The notes under the pieces are model-generated. The model saw only the letters and a list, made by a program, of their open reading frames with translations, searched no databases and was not told where the DNA came from. From Thelonectria olida (taxonomy: Eukaryota > Ascomycota > Sordariomycetes > Hypocreales > Nectriaceae): a DNA stretch of 64,000 bases. Shown piece after piece: positions 53,971 to 64,000 of the stretch (positions are counted from its first letter, which is position 1; each line of letters starts with the position of its first letter). The position numbers were made by a program, and so were the translations under genes. The stretch spans positions 124,001-188,000 of the forward strand of contig JAGPYM010000038.1 in the NCBI GenBank assembly GCA_020736575.1, in the 5' to 3' direction.

Positions 53971-55251
53971 ATGGCAGGCGCTATAACGGGGAAATGGCGC
54001 GTTGCCAACGGTTTGATCCCGTCGCCATCACGGGGAAATTCTAGGCAGAAGAAGCGGAAACGCTCCCCCACCAAGACCCAGAAAATTAAGGAACAAAGCA
54101 TCCCCTTTGCGTTTCCAGGAACACCAAATCTACTCGCTTCCATTGATTACTATACCGTGGAACCCTGGGAACAATGGGACGAGATGACATCCTACACGAG
54201 CTTCATCGGTATGAACATGAAGATCACTCCCAGTATAACGACACTGACAACTTGTAGTCAAGGGTGAAAGATTTGAACGTGGTGATTTCATCCAGGTGGC
54301 CAGCGAGATGGCCCTTAAGAGAACAAGAGATGAAGGAGCATCGAAATTCTCAACGGACACGTCGGATCACAGCTACATCGCCTGCATTTTGGAGATCAAA
54401 GCTGCAGACGAGCACCATGTCTTTGCTCGTGTGTACTGGATGTATTGGCCAGATGAATTACCGGAGGGAACATTCGAGGGCGAGACATTCATCCAAGGAC
54501 GTCAGTTATACCATGGCCACAATGAACTCATAGCGTCCAACCACAGTAAGTACTTCAACAGAAATGCTCGGACGCAAATCAATGACGCCTAAGCAGTGGA
54601 TATCATTGATGTGCTGTGCGTTGAGGGGCCCGCACGCGTGAAGGCATGGATAGATTCTCAAGATGATGAGCTCGACTCTGAATTTTATTGGCGGCAGATG
54701 TTCGATGCACATGGGCCACGACTCTCAGTATGTGTCTAATCCGAAAACCATTGGCTCATCGCTAATCTACATAGTCTGCCGAATCAATTTGCAGATGCAA
54801 GCTCCCTGCCAACCCGGACCACCCCATAATTGGTTGCTCGGCGTGCGAGATGTGGCTTCATGAAGTGTGCCTTATTTGGGACGCTCTCCAATGTCTCCAT
54901 GAGCAACTACAGAAGCACGATGGGACCATTCCTGGAAAATGGACTCAAGTCAACTACAACGATAGGCTCCTGGAGGGCAATGCCTTGAAGTCAAAGGGAA
55001 TAGATATCTTGGCCACTATCGTGTCCCGATTGTTGGTGCAGTTATCAAAGCCGAGGCTCAAGGACGAGCTGGGTAAAGTAACACAACTAGAGCTAGACCC
55101 TTACAGGGCGTTACCGGATTCGTTTGAGGCCGAGCTGAAGATGGGGGAGGGACCGATCGCGTTAGAGATCCGAAACTTGGGGAAGGATGGATCGTGCTTC
55201 ACATTCCTCGCTGGGGTTCGCTGTTTAGGTTGTGGCGGTCCGATAAACTGA
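53971..55251 (+). CDS. BAH plus PHD-like finger protein (BAH2)
   Basis: Exons 53971-54208, 54258-54545, 54597-54727 and 54775-55251 total 378 codons (377 aa). Introns of 49, 51 and 47 nt (GTATGA...TTGTAG, GTAAGT...AAGCAG, GTATGT...ACATAG). The BAH domain (about 75-218) parallels BAH1: GERFERGDFIQVASEMALKR, YIACILEIKAADEHHVFARV, YWMYWPDELPEG, HGHNELIASNHMDIIDVL and FYWRQMFDAHGPRLS. Right after it residues 225-251 form half of a PHD-type finger: C225-x-C227, C240-x2-C243, H248-x2-C251 with the usual tryptophan (W246) before the histidine. The closing cysteine pair is not at the usual spacing; a CLGCGG at the C-terminus is the only later pair, so the finger is atypical. N-terminus is basic (SRGNSRQKKRKRSPTKTQK), likely a nuclear signal. 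A probable chromatin reader. Confidence 0.85.
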
Positions 55252-57477
55252 GTTTTTTTTATGTTGGAAACCCTACATAGTGCGATAGTGAGATAGCAAG
55301 TTCACACCGAGCGTCAGTCCTGGAACGACTCCGATCAAGAATACAGTACTGCATTTAACTTTGTTTCTCACGATTGAACGTGAGCGATGTGAACAGAGAA
55401 AGATTTCGCCATGGAAGATGGCGTGAAATATCCGAGATCAAACCCATACGCCGGAGCACAGCTCAAAACCGGTGGTGGCGGAATGGCCTCGATATGCAAT
55501 CTCCTCGAAGAGACGTGATGAAGGTTTCTTGCATCAAGGCCTCCAGCCAAATCCAAGACGCGCATGACGTGGACACAATGGAACTTTTCGGTACAGTATG
55601 TTGATTGTTGTTATCGTACTTGACGACGCGTTACGCGTCTGACAGTCACTCAAGTTGGGTCAAGGATTTAGCTAATAACGCGCCAGGCTAACACTGGTTG
55701 GTTGGCTGGGGCGTTACCTCTGCTTAAATTTGTTTAGGTACGACTCGAACTCATCCTGAGGACCGGCGCAGCTGTGGTTGGCACTGGCTGGAATTTCGCG
55801 ACCCCTTGGCTTCAGCGATAGACGAATCAAGACTCCGTCTAGGTGGTCAGAATACTTGTTGGCAATCGTTTCTACATCTGAAGGCGTAACGGGTTTGCAG
55901 CATGCTGTTCGGTTGATCGGTACGTGTCGCACTGAGCGTGCTTAAAGGGTTAAAGTAGATATGATGAGCAGCAGCAATGTGTTGATTGATTGTTGTCTAA
56001 AGTGCGGGATACTCCAGCCCACAGATTTCTACTTGAAGCACACAGGTTGATTACTAAGTGCTGTTGTTTCCTGAGGCTGGTTGAGATCATGCCTAGCCTG
56101 CGACAGTACGGCTAGCCTAGTTACCTAGATGTGTTCACTAGAATCGGTCTACCCTCCACTCGATAGGACAACCTAGCTCAACTTTTCTGCCACTAACCAG
56201 TTCAACCACATGTAATTGCAGAAACAGCGACTCCCATCTCCTTATAGTATAGTGCCCCTGATGAGGTGAAATTATAAAAAAAGAATTTGTCCACTAATGC
56301 CTACTTTGAAGGGCAGTGTCCTAGAGTATAAAGGCGGTTCAGACACGGTTGACTTGCTAAAGTAAACCAATTATTATTAATCACCTTACCTTAGCATACT
56401 GTAGGTTCTATAGGGCAGCCCCTTGGCGTGGCGTCTCTCCATTCTCCAAAATCCCAGTGTCGTTGTAGTTCAAACCTCCGATGGAGAGCAATAGCGTTGT
56501 TGCATCGCAAGGCCACACCACGCCTTGTTACTCATTCCTAGTTGAGGAGACACCTAACAAGTTGTGGCTAAAATCTTCAACATGAATGACAAACCAATCA
56601 CATCCCAGTCCTCGCTTAACTTCAAACGCCGGGTGGCTCAATAGCAACCGCGCTTTGTGGCTGACAGAAATACGAATATATTAGGTAGACATCGTCACGC
56701 ATGAGATAGAAGAAACACTAGAGTGTATCCTCAGAATAATTCTCTTCAGTAAGTAAACCGGTATATGAATCTTTCTTCCCTACACCGGGTATATCAAGCA
56801 AGTCCCAAAGCCGAACACTGTCCATCAGTCCTGTGGAGTTCTAATTTTAATAACACACCGTCATCCATCTTCCTTTCAACTCTAGCAGGTGTGCCACAAG
56901 CCGGCCTCGCAGAAAGCAGGAAAATAAAGAAAAGGAAAAGAAGAGAAATAAGAAGGAAAAGGTTCATTCTAGTATCAACCAGCCGGGCCAGACCTTTTTC
57001 GCTAAGGTCCTTTAAGTATTGTTTTCGCCTGTGTAAGTCGGTTGTTATTGCGATTTTGAGAAACCTGTCCTCTTCCTTGGCCTAAATTGTAGAGGAAAAA
57101 AAAAGAAGGTCGAAGTGGAAATCGAATGGAAATAAATAATGGCGCAAGGAAAATTCCAACTGTAATAAAGAGAGCGCGTTGATAAATTGCGCTGAAATTG
57201 TGTTGAGCTGAAAGTCGTAGAGATGACAAAAGCACTCAAGGCTGCACGGCTCCATGTTGACGCGCTTTTAGGCTCTGTTATATAGATGGCCTTTGAGGGT
57301 AGTATTAGTGCTGTCGTAGTCTTGATGGGGACAAGTCAGCGAGGGGTGCTTGAGAAATATATAAGAGATTGCAAATGATATTAGAGGGCGTTCTCGTTCT
57401 CGACCGTGACGGTTTAACTGAAGGTAATTGAGAATCATGCATATTTCCAGACGGGGCCCATGGGGCCCATGTTCGCA
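55252..57477. other. Long intergenic stretch
   Basis: No recognisable gene. A 72-aa minus frame (55932-55714) reads acceptably (DVETIANKYSDHLDGVLIRL) and might be a real exon, but nothing joins it. A purine-rich basic stretch at 56930-56965 gives Lys/Arg codons only. Confidence 0.45.
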
Positions 57478-59175
57478 CTAAAGGAACGATGGCTTGGTGA
57501 GAACGCGGTACTCGACATAATCCTCGCCATCGATGTTGAGGATGGTGCCCTGTGAGACCAGCTTTCCAACGAAGGAGCCCGTGGTCTTCCGCTCATACTT
57601 GATCCCTCCATAAATCTTGGCATCTTCTACATCAGCCTTGACTCGGAGACTCTCTTGGTGGGCCCAGACCTTATTCAGGCGCTGCATCTCCTCCGATTCG
57701 TGCAATCGCATTCTGCCGTTGGTGATAGGGGAGATCGCGGCGGCGGCAGCAGCACGTTCTCGGTGAGTGGCATGCCGGTCGGCGCGACCTTGAGTAGCCT
57801 CGGCCCCGACGATCTCGCGATGGGCGAGCGAGTTGTTTTGCTTACGAGCATCGACACTCTGCACCCGGTTCACTGGGGGACGTACCTCGGCCTCGGGAAG
57901 CGGCCGTCGAAGAGGACGGCTCTCTGTGCTGGCCGCGACGCGCCGACTTTGGCGCAGTTCGTAGCCTCCGAGTCTAGCTCGGGGAGATTGATCGATAGGT
58001 TCAGCAGGTGGTTCGGGGGCAATGGCAGGGTAGGCGGATTTGACGCTCTTATAACCAGTGCCCGCACGGGCCTGAGCCTCCTGGACTGCCTGGATCTCGT
58101 TTGCGGCTCGCTCCTCAGGGGTCTCGCCATGATCGAGCTGCCATTGGCGAACTCGGCAGTACTCTTTGATCTCGAGTCGTTGAAGTGGTTTGAGGTGTTC
58201 CTCGAATTCAACTTCCTTGTATGGAATCCACAGAGCAGCTACACCAATAGGGAAGTTGCCGTCCACAAAACGGCCGTCACGAGTCTCGCGCACCAGCCTA
58301 ATGCGAAATATGTCGTTCTGGCCCAAGATGCCGTAAACTGCGTGACGGTTCTTGGGATCGGGTTCACTAGAGCCCTTCCAATATCCCAAAAGAATATGCG
58401 TGGGGCGGGTTCCTGGGAAGGGTTCGATAGGGGTTCGCAATGGCTGCGACGTCAGGGGCAGTGGAGGGGGAGATGGTGGTGGGACAGGTGGTTCTTGAGC
58501 TTGAGAGACGCCGTTGGTAGGGACGGGGTTGATAGCTGCGAAGCCACCACTGACTCTTCTCCGCTTCGCATCTGGTCGGCTGGGAGTGGAAAGTTGCTCA
58601 GGCATCTCGAGACCATAGGCAATAAGTGGCGAGTTCGGATTGTTTTCGTTGGCTGGGTTCAACTTGGCGCGACGAATTGCCTCCTTGACAGCCGCCTTCT
58701 CCCCAGCTTTGCGCTCCTCTTCGATTGTCTTGTGCAGCTGATCAGATCGAATTCTGACGTATTCTTTAACCTGATAATGATTTAGACCGGTAAGGTGCTT
58801 GGAGAAGACCACACGCTCAAAGGTGACCCAGCTTCCACCAGGACCTGGGGGCAAGGGATACTCGCTGGGTATCGGCTCGCCTGCGGTATTGATCGGTTGA
58901 ATGCGAGTTCGCAAGCGATCCCGAACATCAATGAAGCCAATAACTGCATGCTTGGTGCTCTCGTCGGGTCCGGCTGAGTCTCTCCAATATCCGAGGATAA
59001 CGCCTTTGACAGCGCTGAGGTTATTCTGGGCGGGTTTGTTCTTAGCGTCTTGAGAATTCTGCCTGCTATCGGGACTCTTTGGAATCTCGATTTTACTCTC
59101 ATTTAAGTCGTTAAATAAGGAGGTACGTTTCCTCTTGGGGTAGTGAGAGACGACCGGCTCATCCGCATTAGCCAT
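57478..59175 (-). CDS. Conserved-looking nuclear protein with duplicated domain (565 aa)
   Basis: A single open frame of 565 aa. Two copies of one roughly 95-residue module: first, about 57-150, VKGVILGYWRDSAGPDESTK to NHYQVKEYVRIR; second, about 255-350, THILLGYWKGSSEPDPKNRH to LQRLEIKEYCRVRQ. Both share LGYW, an acidic-Lys-HAV(I/Y)G strand and a closing KEY(V/C)R(V/I)R. The linkers are Pro-rich (PPVPPPSPPPLPL) and basic (SRPDAKRRRVSGG), and an early KRKRTSLF could be a nuclear signal. A third conserved block closes the protein (GKLVSQGTILNIDGEDYVEY). The start context (aaatcATGGC) is good. I do not recognise the family; the architecture suggests a DNA- or chromatin-associated protein. Confidence 0.78.
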   Translation of the reverse strand: MANADEPVVSHYPKRKRTSLFNDLNESKIEIPKSPDSRQNSQDAKNKPAQNNLSAVKGVILGYWRDSAGPDESTKHAVIGFIDVRDRLRTRIQPINTAGEPIPSEYPLPPGPGGSWVTFERVVFSKHLTGLNHYQVKEYVRIRSDQLHKTIEEERKAGEKAAVKEAIRRAKLNPANENNPNSPLIAYGLEMPEQLSTPSRPDAKRRRVSGGFAAINPVPTNGVSQAQEPPVPPPSPPPLPLTSQPLRTPIEPFPGTRPTHILLGYWKGSSEPDPKNRHAVYGILGQNDIFRIRLVRETRDGRFVDGNFPIGVAALWIPYKEVEFEEHLKPLQRLEIKEYCRVRQWQLDHGETPEERAANEIQAVQEAQARAGTGYKSVKSAYPAIAPEPPAEPIDQSPRARLGGYELRQSRRVAASTESRPLRRPLPEAEVRPPVNRVQSVDARKQNNSLAHREIVGAEATQGRADRHATHRERAAAAAAISPITNGRMRLHESEEMQRLNKVWAHQESLRVKADVEDAKIYGGIKYERKTTGSFVGKLVSQGTILNIDGEDYVEYRVLTKPSFL

Positions 59176-60933
59176 GATTTCATCTTCTTGATCCGAGGGA
59201 GCGCAAAGTGACGACGGCTTTTGACCGCCGTTGTGATTGCCGACAACGATTTCGTCTTCGAGTTCGTTGAACCCGAGACCAGATGGAGAATGAACACTGG
59301 TTTCCGGCTCACTAAGCTCACTCTCGGTTCTGTGGCCGTTGTCTTGCCTGTTGATCTGTTAGCTTTCACTACATTAGCGAAAGTGGAGAAGAGCAAAGAG
59401 AAAGCGTTGGGGTCGGTAGCCGAGGAGGTTGGTTTGAACCCAGTGCGGGATCTAAATCGAAAATGATTCATCTCACACCACTTGGTCGGAGGGAAATGAT
59501 GACATACAAAGTTGAGCAAGCGAGATTATGAGAAGCGCGGGATGAGATATGCAACTCAGTGTTGCTGAAATTGGCGGCTGAAACAAGGCTGAAAGAAGAC
59601 CCCAAAAAAAGCTGTGTCAGGGAAGACGGGGGACGTAAAAGTGCCCGGTGGACGGAGTTTTTTCGTCACAAATTGAAGTAAATAAATCGAGGGGATTTCG
59701 GGTACCTAGAGGCATAGGGTGTGGGAACCGAGCCCAAGAGGTTGTAGCTCGTTGCACAACTATCGACAAATAGGCTCAAACGATGAACGCGACAGTGCGT
59801 GATGAAAAGTTCAGGATTACCCTTGTGACGGGGATGGGAAGACTGGATTGATAAGGTTGATGGACACGTTCCTGCGATGCGCGACCTTGCGCGGCGAGGG
59901 AAGATGCCGCCAGGCCAGGTGCGGCAAGACAGACGTTGGCAAATGGGGACATGCCAGCAAGTCAAAGCCTCTGCACCAAGGCAACGCCACTGAGGGACGC
60001 GACGAGAGACGCAGTGCCATCATGCATCGCATCGCAGCAGGGAAGATGGAAGAAATGAAAAGCACCAACTGACTTGGGTGATGAAGACTCTTCGGGACGG
60101 TTAACAGACCCTTTTGATGTCTCCGAGACTAGAGCTTGAGTAGAAGTGGTCATGGCAAGGGATGGTGCGCGATCTTGCGAGACTAGGGCCGATGTATATG
60201 CAGCTGCCGGCGACGATACGGCTGCGGTTGAACCCTTAGACTTCCCAGAAGCGGAAGCGGCGGCGGCGGCGGCGGCGGAAGAAAACGTAGTTTGGGCGGG
60301 CTCTTTGGCCAATTCAGAAGTTGAAGATATTGATGCTGGAGGAGGAGCCTGCTCAGCCCCGGAGGTCGGAGCCGTGGAGAGGCCTGCTTTGCTGGGGCTG
60401 ACGTAGGAGCAGCAGACGCTGAGGTGCTGGCGATGTTGGCTCAGGCAGCGCAACCGGCGCCCTGGCCTTACGGATGGTTATGAGGCAAGCGTGTAGTAAG
60501 TAAAATGTGAATATTGGCGAGTTTGGTAAGCTGCGGGTAGTTTGAAAGGAGGCAGAAAAGACCCGCGCGTGTCCCGCACGGGGGGGCGGAGAGAACAGGG
60601 ATGAACAAAGAGAACTGAGATGCTGCTGGTTGGCTGAGGATTTGATTCTGGAATCTTTAGGACTGGAAGCCGGGGCCCAGGGCTAAAGCACAGGTGCAGA
60701 GTCCATCGATGGCGCTTGCGTTGGCAGGGTGTGTGGCCAGATTAAGTGTGGAAATTAAGTACGAAAACTGATGTTGGGCGTCGGGTTGTGGGTTGGAACA
60801 GGCGTCGCAGAAGGGCGAACGAAGTAACACAATTAAATGGACCAAAAATCAGCCACAACGATGCACGAAATAAAAAGTGCAGAAATCGATAGAGAAAAAC
60901 TTAGTTAGTTAATTCAACGGTAAATTTAATGTT
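59176..60933. other. Intergenic with an alanine-repeat ORF
   Basis: The minus frame 60453-59962 (163 aa) contains a run of alanines encoded by a GCC-type microsatellite at about 60258-60280 and is Ser/Thr-rich. It may be the 5' part of a regulatory gene or chance. The rest, including the 5' flank of the 565-aa gene, shows nothing. Confidence 0.4.
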
Positions 60934-62420
60934 CTAATTATCTTCGACAAGCCTTTTATTCTTGGCTTGTCTTTCTAGGCCGGGCCTCACTTGACCTGCT
61001 CGCCGCTGTGCCCTGGCCTGATTTCGCCAGAGCGTATACACTCGGCGAAGTCTTGTCAAATCCTTCGTCCACCAGCGCTTCGCGTACGGTACTGGTTGTG
61101 CTCGGGGCGTCAGTTCGTGGATCGCCTCGAGGACGACCCTCATTAACTGGTCTGTCTGCTCCTGCACGCCGACAGTCCAGGGAAGCTCTCGGAGCTTGTC
61201 CTCCACCCTAGCTCTGATTGTCGTCCATGGTGCGTTCTTGAACGCAAGTCTCTCCGTGACAATCCGTTCGGGCATCGCGACATCGAACGTCGTCTGGATC
61301 GCCCGGTGGTCCGATCCGTGTTCAGTCGGGTGTATATCTCACGTCACTACTTCGTTTGCCAACTCCGCGGTCGCCAGCACCAGATCGATTGTGCTTTCCT
61401 TGTTGGGGTTTTGCCATGTCCTCGTGCCTCTCATGAGGTCGATAATCGGCTCGACCTCACCCTGTCTTCTTGTTGATGCCTCATCTCCTCCCCAAAGCAA
61501 GTCATAGCGGTTAAAGTCTCCAGCCAGTATGACGTCTGTTCGTTGGCTGTTCCGTTCCGGAATCTTAGGATCAGGCCATGCTGTTCCCTAACTGCCCATT
61601 CCAATGCCTCTACATCATTGTGCGGGTTGAGCAGCTGACACTTTTGGATGAACGATTCATACGGTCTGCCGCAAGGTGCACATTTCCGGTCAACTGCTCG
61701 CCACTCCCTATGCTTTGTCCCTATTAATATCCTACTCATGCCGGGTAGGGTAGAGTTTCGGGCAGCTTCTGCTGAACGACTCGTGCGGTCCACCACAGGG
61801 TATACACTTGGGTATCTGCGCCTGGCACTCACTATTACGATGGCCCTCGGCGGCGCACCTCTCACATGCCCGATTCTTGCTGCACGAGAATGCCTTATGG
61901 CCGAGCTCCTGGCAGTTATAGAATTGTATCGGTCAGGTTCTCCGCTCAAACGCGCTGGTATATGCCGATTCGCCAGCTGCAAGGCAGTAGCGTTCCTGTA
62001 GGAGTCTCCTGGTATCGCTGTTTTTAGTGAGGTATATTACCATAGATCCGTATGCCTTTGCGCTGTCCTTTCGACTCAACCAGGCCATCTTGGCAATCTG
62101 GACTTCATTCTCCTGGCCCAAGGCTTCCATTGCCCCAGGAAGGACCTTGCCTTCCTGGTCGAGAACGACTGGGCGATTGATGTTGTCAACTTTGACTCGG
62201 TACAGTTGGTCTCGGAGGACTCTCGCACCGGGAGCCTTCTTGGCCTCGACGATGGCCTTGATCCTCTTCAGTTCTTCTTCGTTCCTACCAATAACCCTCA
62301 GGCGGTTGATATTTCGTCCATCTCTGGTCACTGCAACACATCGCCATCTAGGTTGGTCGCTAGACGTTCGCATTTCCTGTTCAATGGTCTTGCGAAGAAT
62401 TGATGAGCCTCGCATGGAAG
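60934..62420 (-). pseudogene. LINE (Tad1-like) ORF1 C-terminus plus endonuclease region
   Basis: From 62415 down: the ORF1 tail (RTIEQEMRTSSDQPRWRCVA, NRLRVIGRNEEELKRIKAIV, VLDQEGKVLPGAMEALGQEN) is open to 61933. It is followed in other frames by zinc knuckles (NCQELGHKAFSC, CERCAAEGHRNSEC, CIPCGGPHESFSRSC). The ORF2 apurinic-type endonuclease follows in pieces: VILAGDFNRYDLLWGGDE near 61530, KESTIDLVLATAEL near 61400-61360, and EHGSDHRAIQTTFDV near 61320-61280. The frame 61275-60934 holds the linker before the reverse transcriptase (PYAKRWWTKDLTRLRRVYTL). The reverse transcriptase is missing, although it would lie 3'. Same ORF1 as at 32.9-34.7 kb. Confidence 0.88.
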
Positions 62421-64000
62421 CCGGCCGAAGAAGGCATGACGGTTGAGGCAGATGGATTTATCGCTCGAGAGCCAAATCATCCCCGAGTCCTGCTCAGGCA
62501 GAGCCCGGTGGCATTCTTAAAGGTTCTGCTGACCAAGATTCGCCGAGAGCCCGAGACTGTGAGGGGATTGACAAGACTCACTGGGAAAATTCCTGGGCCA
62601 GTTTCTTTTGTGATACATTTGATCAATTTATTCTAATGACTTTTATTTATTCCTTTTATTTACAGCTGTTATTGCGGTTGCGCAACTGAATACCTTCTCT
62701 AAAACACTCTGACGCTTATTTTTTTGACCTCTTCTAAGCAGTTTTGTGGACAGATTGTGGTTTTCAGTAGTTTCCTCTTGCTTTTCCCTGCCTCAACAGA
62801 CTAATCCGGCAAGAGCCAAAAAGATCAACCAATCCGCACACAATGTACGAGGATTGCACCACACATCTGTATATAAGGCAACCCCTTACATATGTTCAGA
62901 GACATCCTTTTCAATCCCGGCTTCTAGAGCTGCCGCAGGCCAAGCAAGCCTCTTTGCCTCAAAGTCCTCATCATCATACAGATCTTCTAGGTTTCCAAGT
63001 CTCGGTCAGAAAGCTTTCTCTTGCGGCTACGGGTTTCGGGAGAGTCGGGCTAACTATCATATCTTTGATCAGTGGAGCCAAACAGGATCTGGTAATCTGA
63101 CCGCCTTGGTACTTGAAAATGATCAAAAAGATCAGTCTTATGATAGGGTATGTATGTCTTTAGCTTCGAGATATTCCAATGCCCCCTTCAGCCGGGCTTT
63201 TTTGGTGTGTTATAGTGTGTGTACGACATCTTGAAGGTTGGAAGGTTGGAAGGTTGGTGTGAGTGAGCGGGCAGGGTCTTTTGTGTGTGCCATTTTTTTT
63301 TTTTTGGGGGGGGGGGGGGAAACGCCCTTGCTACTGTAACGCACTGCACTATCAAATGTACGTGTGTCACTTGCTAGTGAGGCTTCGGGGTCAACTGCTC
63401 CGTAAGAGATGAGGATGAAAGGTCAGATTCGATGTAAAACTAAGCCATGAACCGAGTGACGGTGAGATCTGTGGAAAGATTTAGCGGGGGCCCTTCCAAG
63501 GAGGAACCTGAACAACGCCCCAACCATTTATCCTTTGCCACTGTTTTTGCAGCCCGTCTGTTCAACCCGTCCTTGGAAGCATCCACTTTCGGCAGGGCCT
63601 GCAGGGAAGCTGTTCTCTGCTTGAGCGACGGATCGAGGCTAGCCACGTCTGTGGAGGCGCTTGGTTGGTCCCCTTAGTAAAGTTGGACAGGACACAGACG
63701 GGGCGGTTTGGAACCCCGTCCATCACCCAATAGTCTGAGACTGGTGGACGCCTCCTTCCCTTTCAGGTGCTGCTGAGAAGGTATTGCGAGACATGGACAG
63801 GTTTGTGACAAAGCCATCCGCAGTTCGTCCTCCGTCAGGCCAGAAGAATTGGTCGGTGAGGCCGCACGGCGTTGTTGCTAACAGTGGGCGATGGCATGGC
63901 CATTCAACCATTCCCACCCCTGGTCGCCTAACAGAACTGATGGGGGACCCCAACAAGTGCATCTGTTCCCAGGCGATTGGAAACTGGACTGTGAATGACG
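62421..64000. other. Intergenic to the window end
   Basis: Short frames only (62746-63234, 162 aa; 63447-63677, 76 aa; 63962-63723 minus, 79 aa), none with a recognisable domain. The T13-G14 tract is at 63293-63319. Confidence 0.45.
63293..63319 (+). repeat. T13-G14 homopolymer junction
   Basis: Thirteen T, then fourteen G, then aaac, as at 32700. Confidence 0.8.

Noticed and set aside
57655..58785. 376-aa plus-strand frame
   Set aside because: Lies entirely opposite the 565-aa gene, whose duplicated domains show which strand is coding.
59962..60453. 163-aa minus-strand frame with polyalanine
   Set aside because: The alanine run comes from a GCC microsatellite; no other support for a gene.

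Overview
The window looks like nuclear DNA of a filamentous ascomycete (Pezizomycotina; a Sordariomycete is my guess, not proven). The reasons are GT-AG introns of 45-108 nt with CTAAC/CTGAC-like branch points, a Zn2Cys6 regulator, an HET-domain relic, a FunK1-type kinase relic, an HSP30-like opsin relative, fungal pogo/Fot1 transposons, and stop codons that mostly fit C-to-T or G-to-A change (RIP-like). No rRNA, tRNA or CRISPR array was recognised.

Layout. 0-6.6 kb is a repeat graveyard: a broken FunK1 kinase, a hAT tail, two solo LTRs, a Fot1/pogo element with perfect 51-bp inverted repeats but a frameshifted transposase, and a LINE reverse-transcriptase scrap. 6.9-15.3 kb holds a decayed amidohydrolase, an intact hemerythrin-like gene, another hAT relic, a possible LTR and an intact 3-exon HSP30/YRO2-like gene that lacks the retinal lysine. 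17.5-19.4 kb is a complete pogo-type transposon: 551-aa transposase, identical 48-bp TIRs and a TA duplication. 20.2-23.3 kb carries an integrase-core gene facing a companion ORF tail to tail; an AT-rich 226-bp insert with a 5-bp target duplication interrupts it. 24-30 kb holds a Copia integrase scrap, an F-box/zinc gene and a broken HET gene.

29.9-39.3 kb contains two paralogous seven-TM genes, transcribed away from each other, on either side of 6.7 kb of nested repeats (two solo LTRs with target duplications, an inverted pair of LINE ORF1 copies, T/G homopolymer tracts). 39.5-43.8 kb is again relics: a pogo fragment, an NLR-type PNP_UDP fragment, an ATCGAT-rich tract and LINE 3' ends. 43.9-49.0 kb is the best gene-dense block: a MADS-like small protein, a SAM methyltransferase, a Zn2Cys6 regulator and a divergently transcribed 8-exon MFS transporter. 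It resembles a small efflux or secondary-metabolism cassette. 51.2-55.3 kb holds a tandem pair of BAH-domain genes with matching intron phases; the second also carries a PHD-like finger. 57.5-59.2 kb encodes a conserved-looking 565-aa protein with an internally duplicated domain. 60.9-62.4 kb is a LINE piece (ORF1 C-terminus plus endonuclease).

About ten genes look intact. The rest is relics and mobile DNA. All multi-exon models were worked out by hand from splice signals and reading-frame continuity and have no transcript support.
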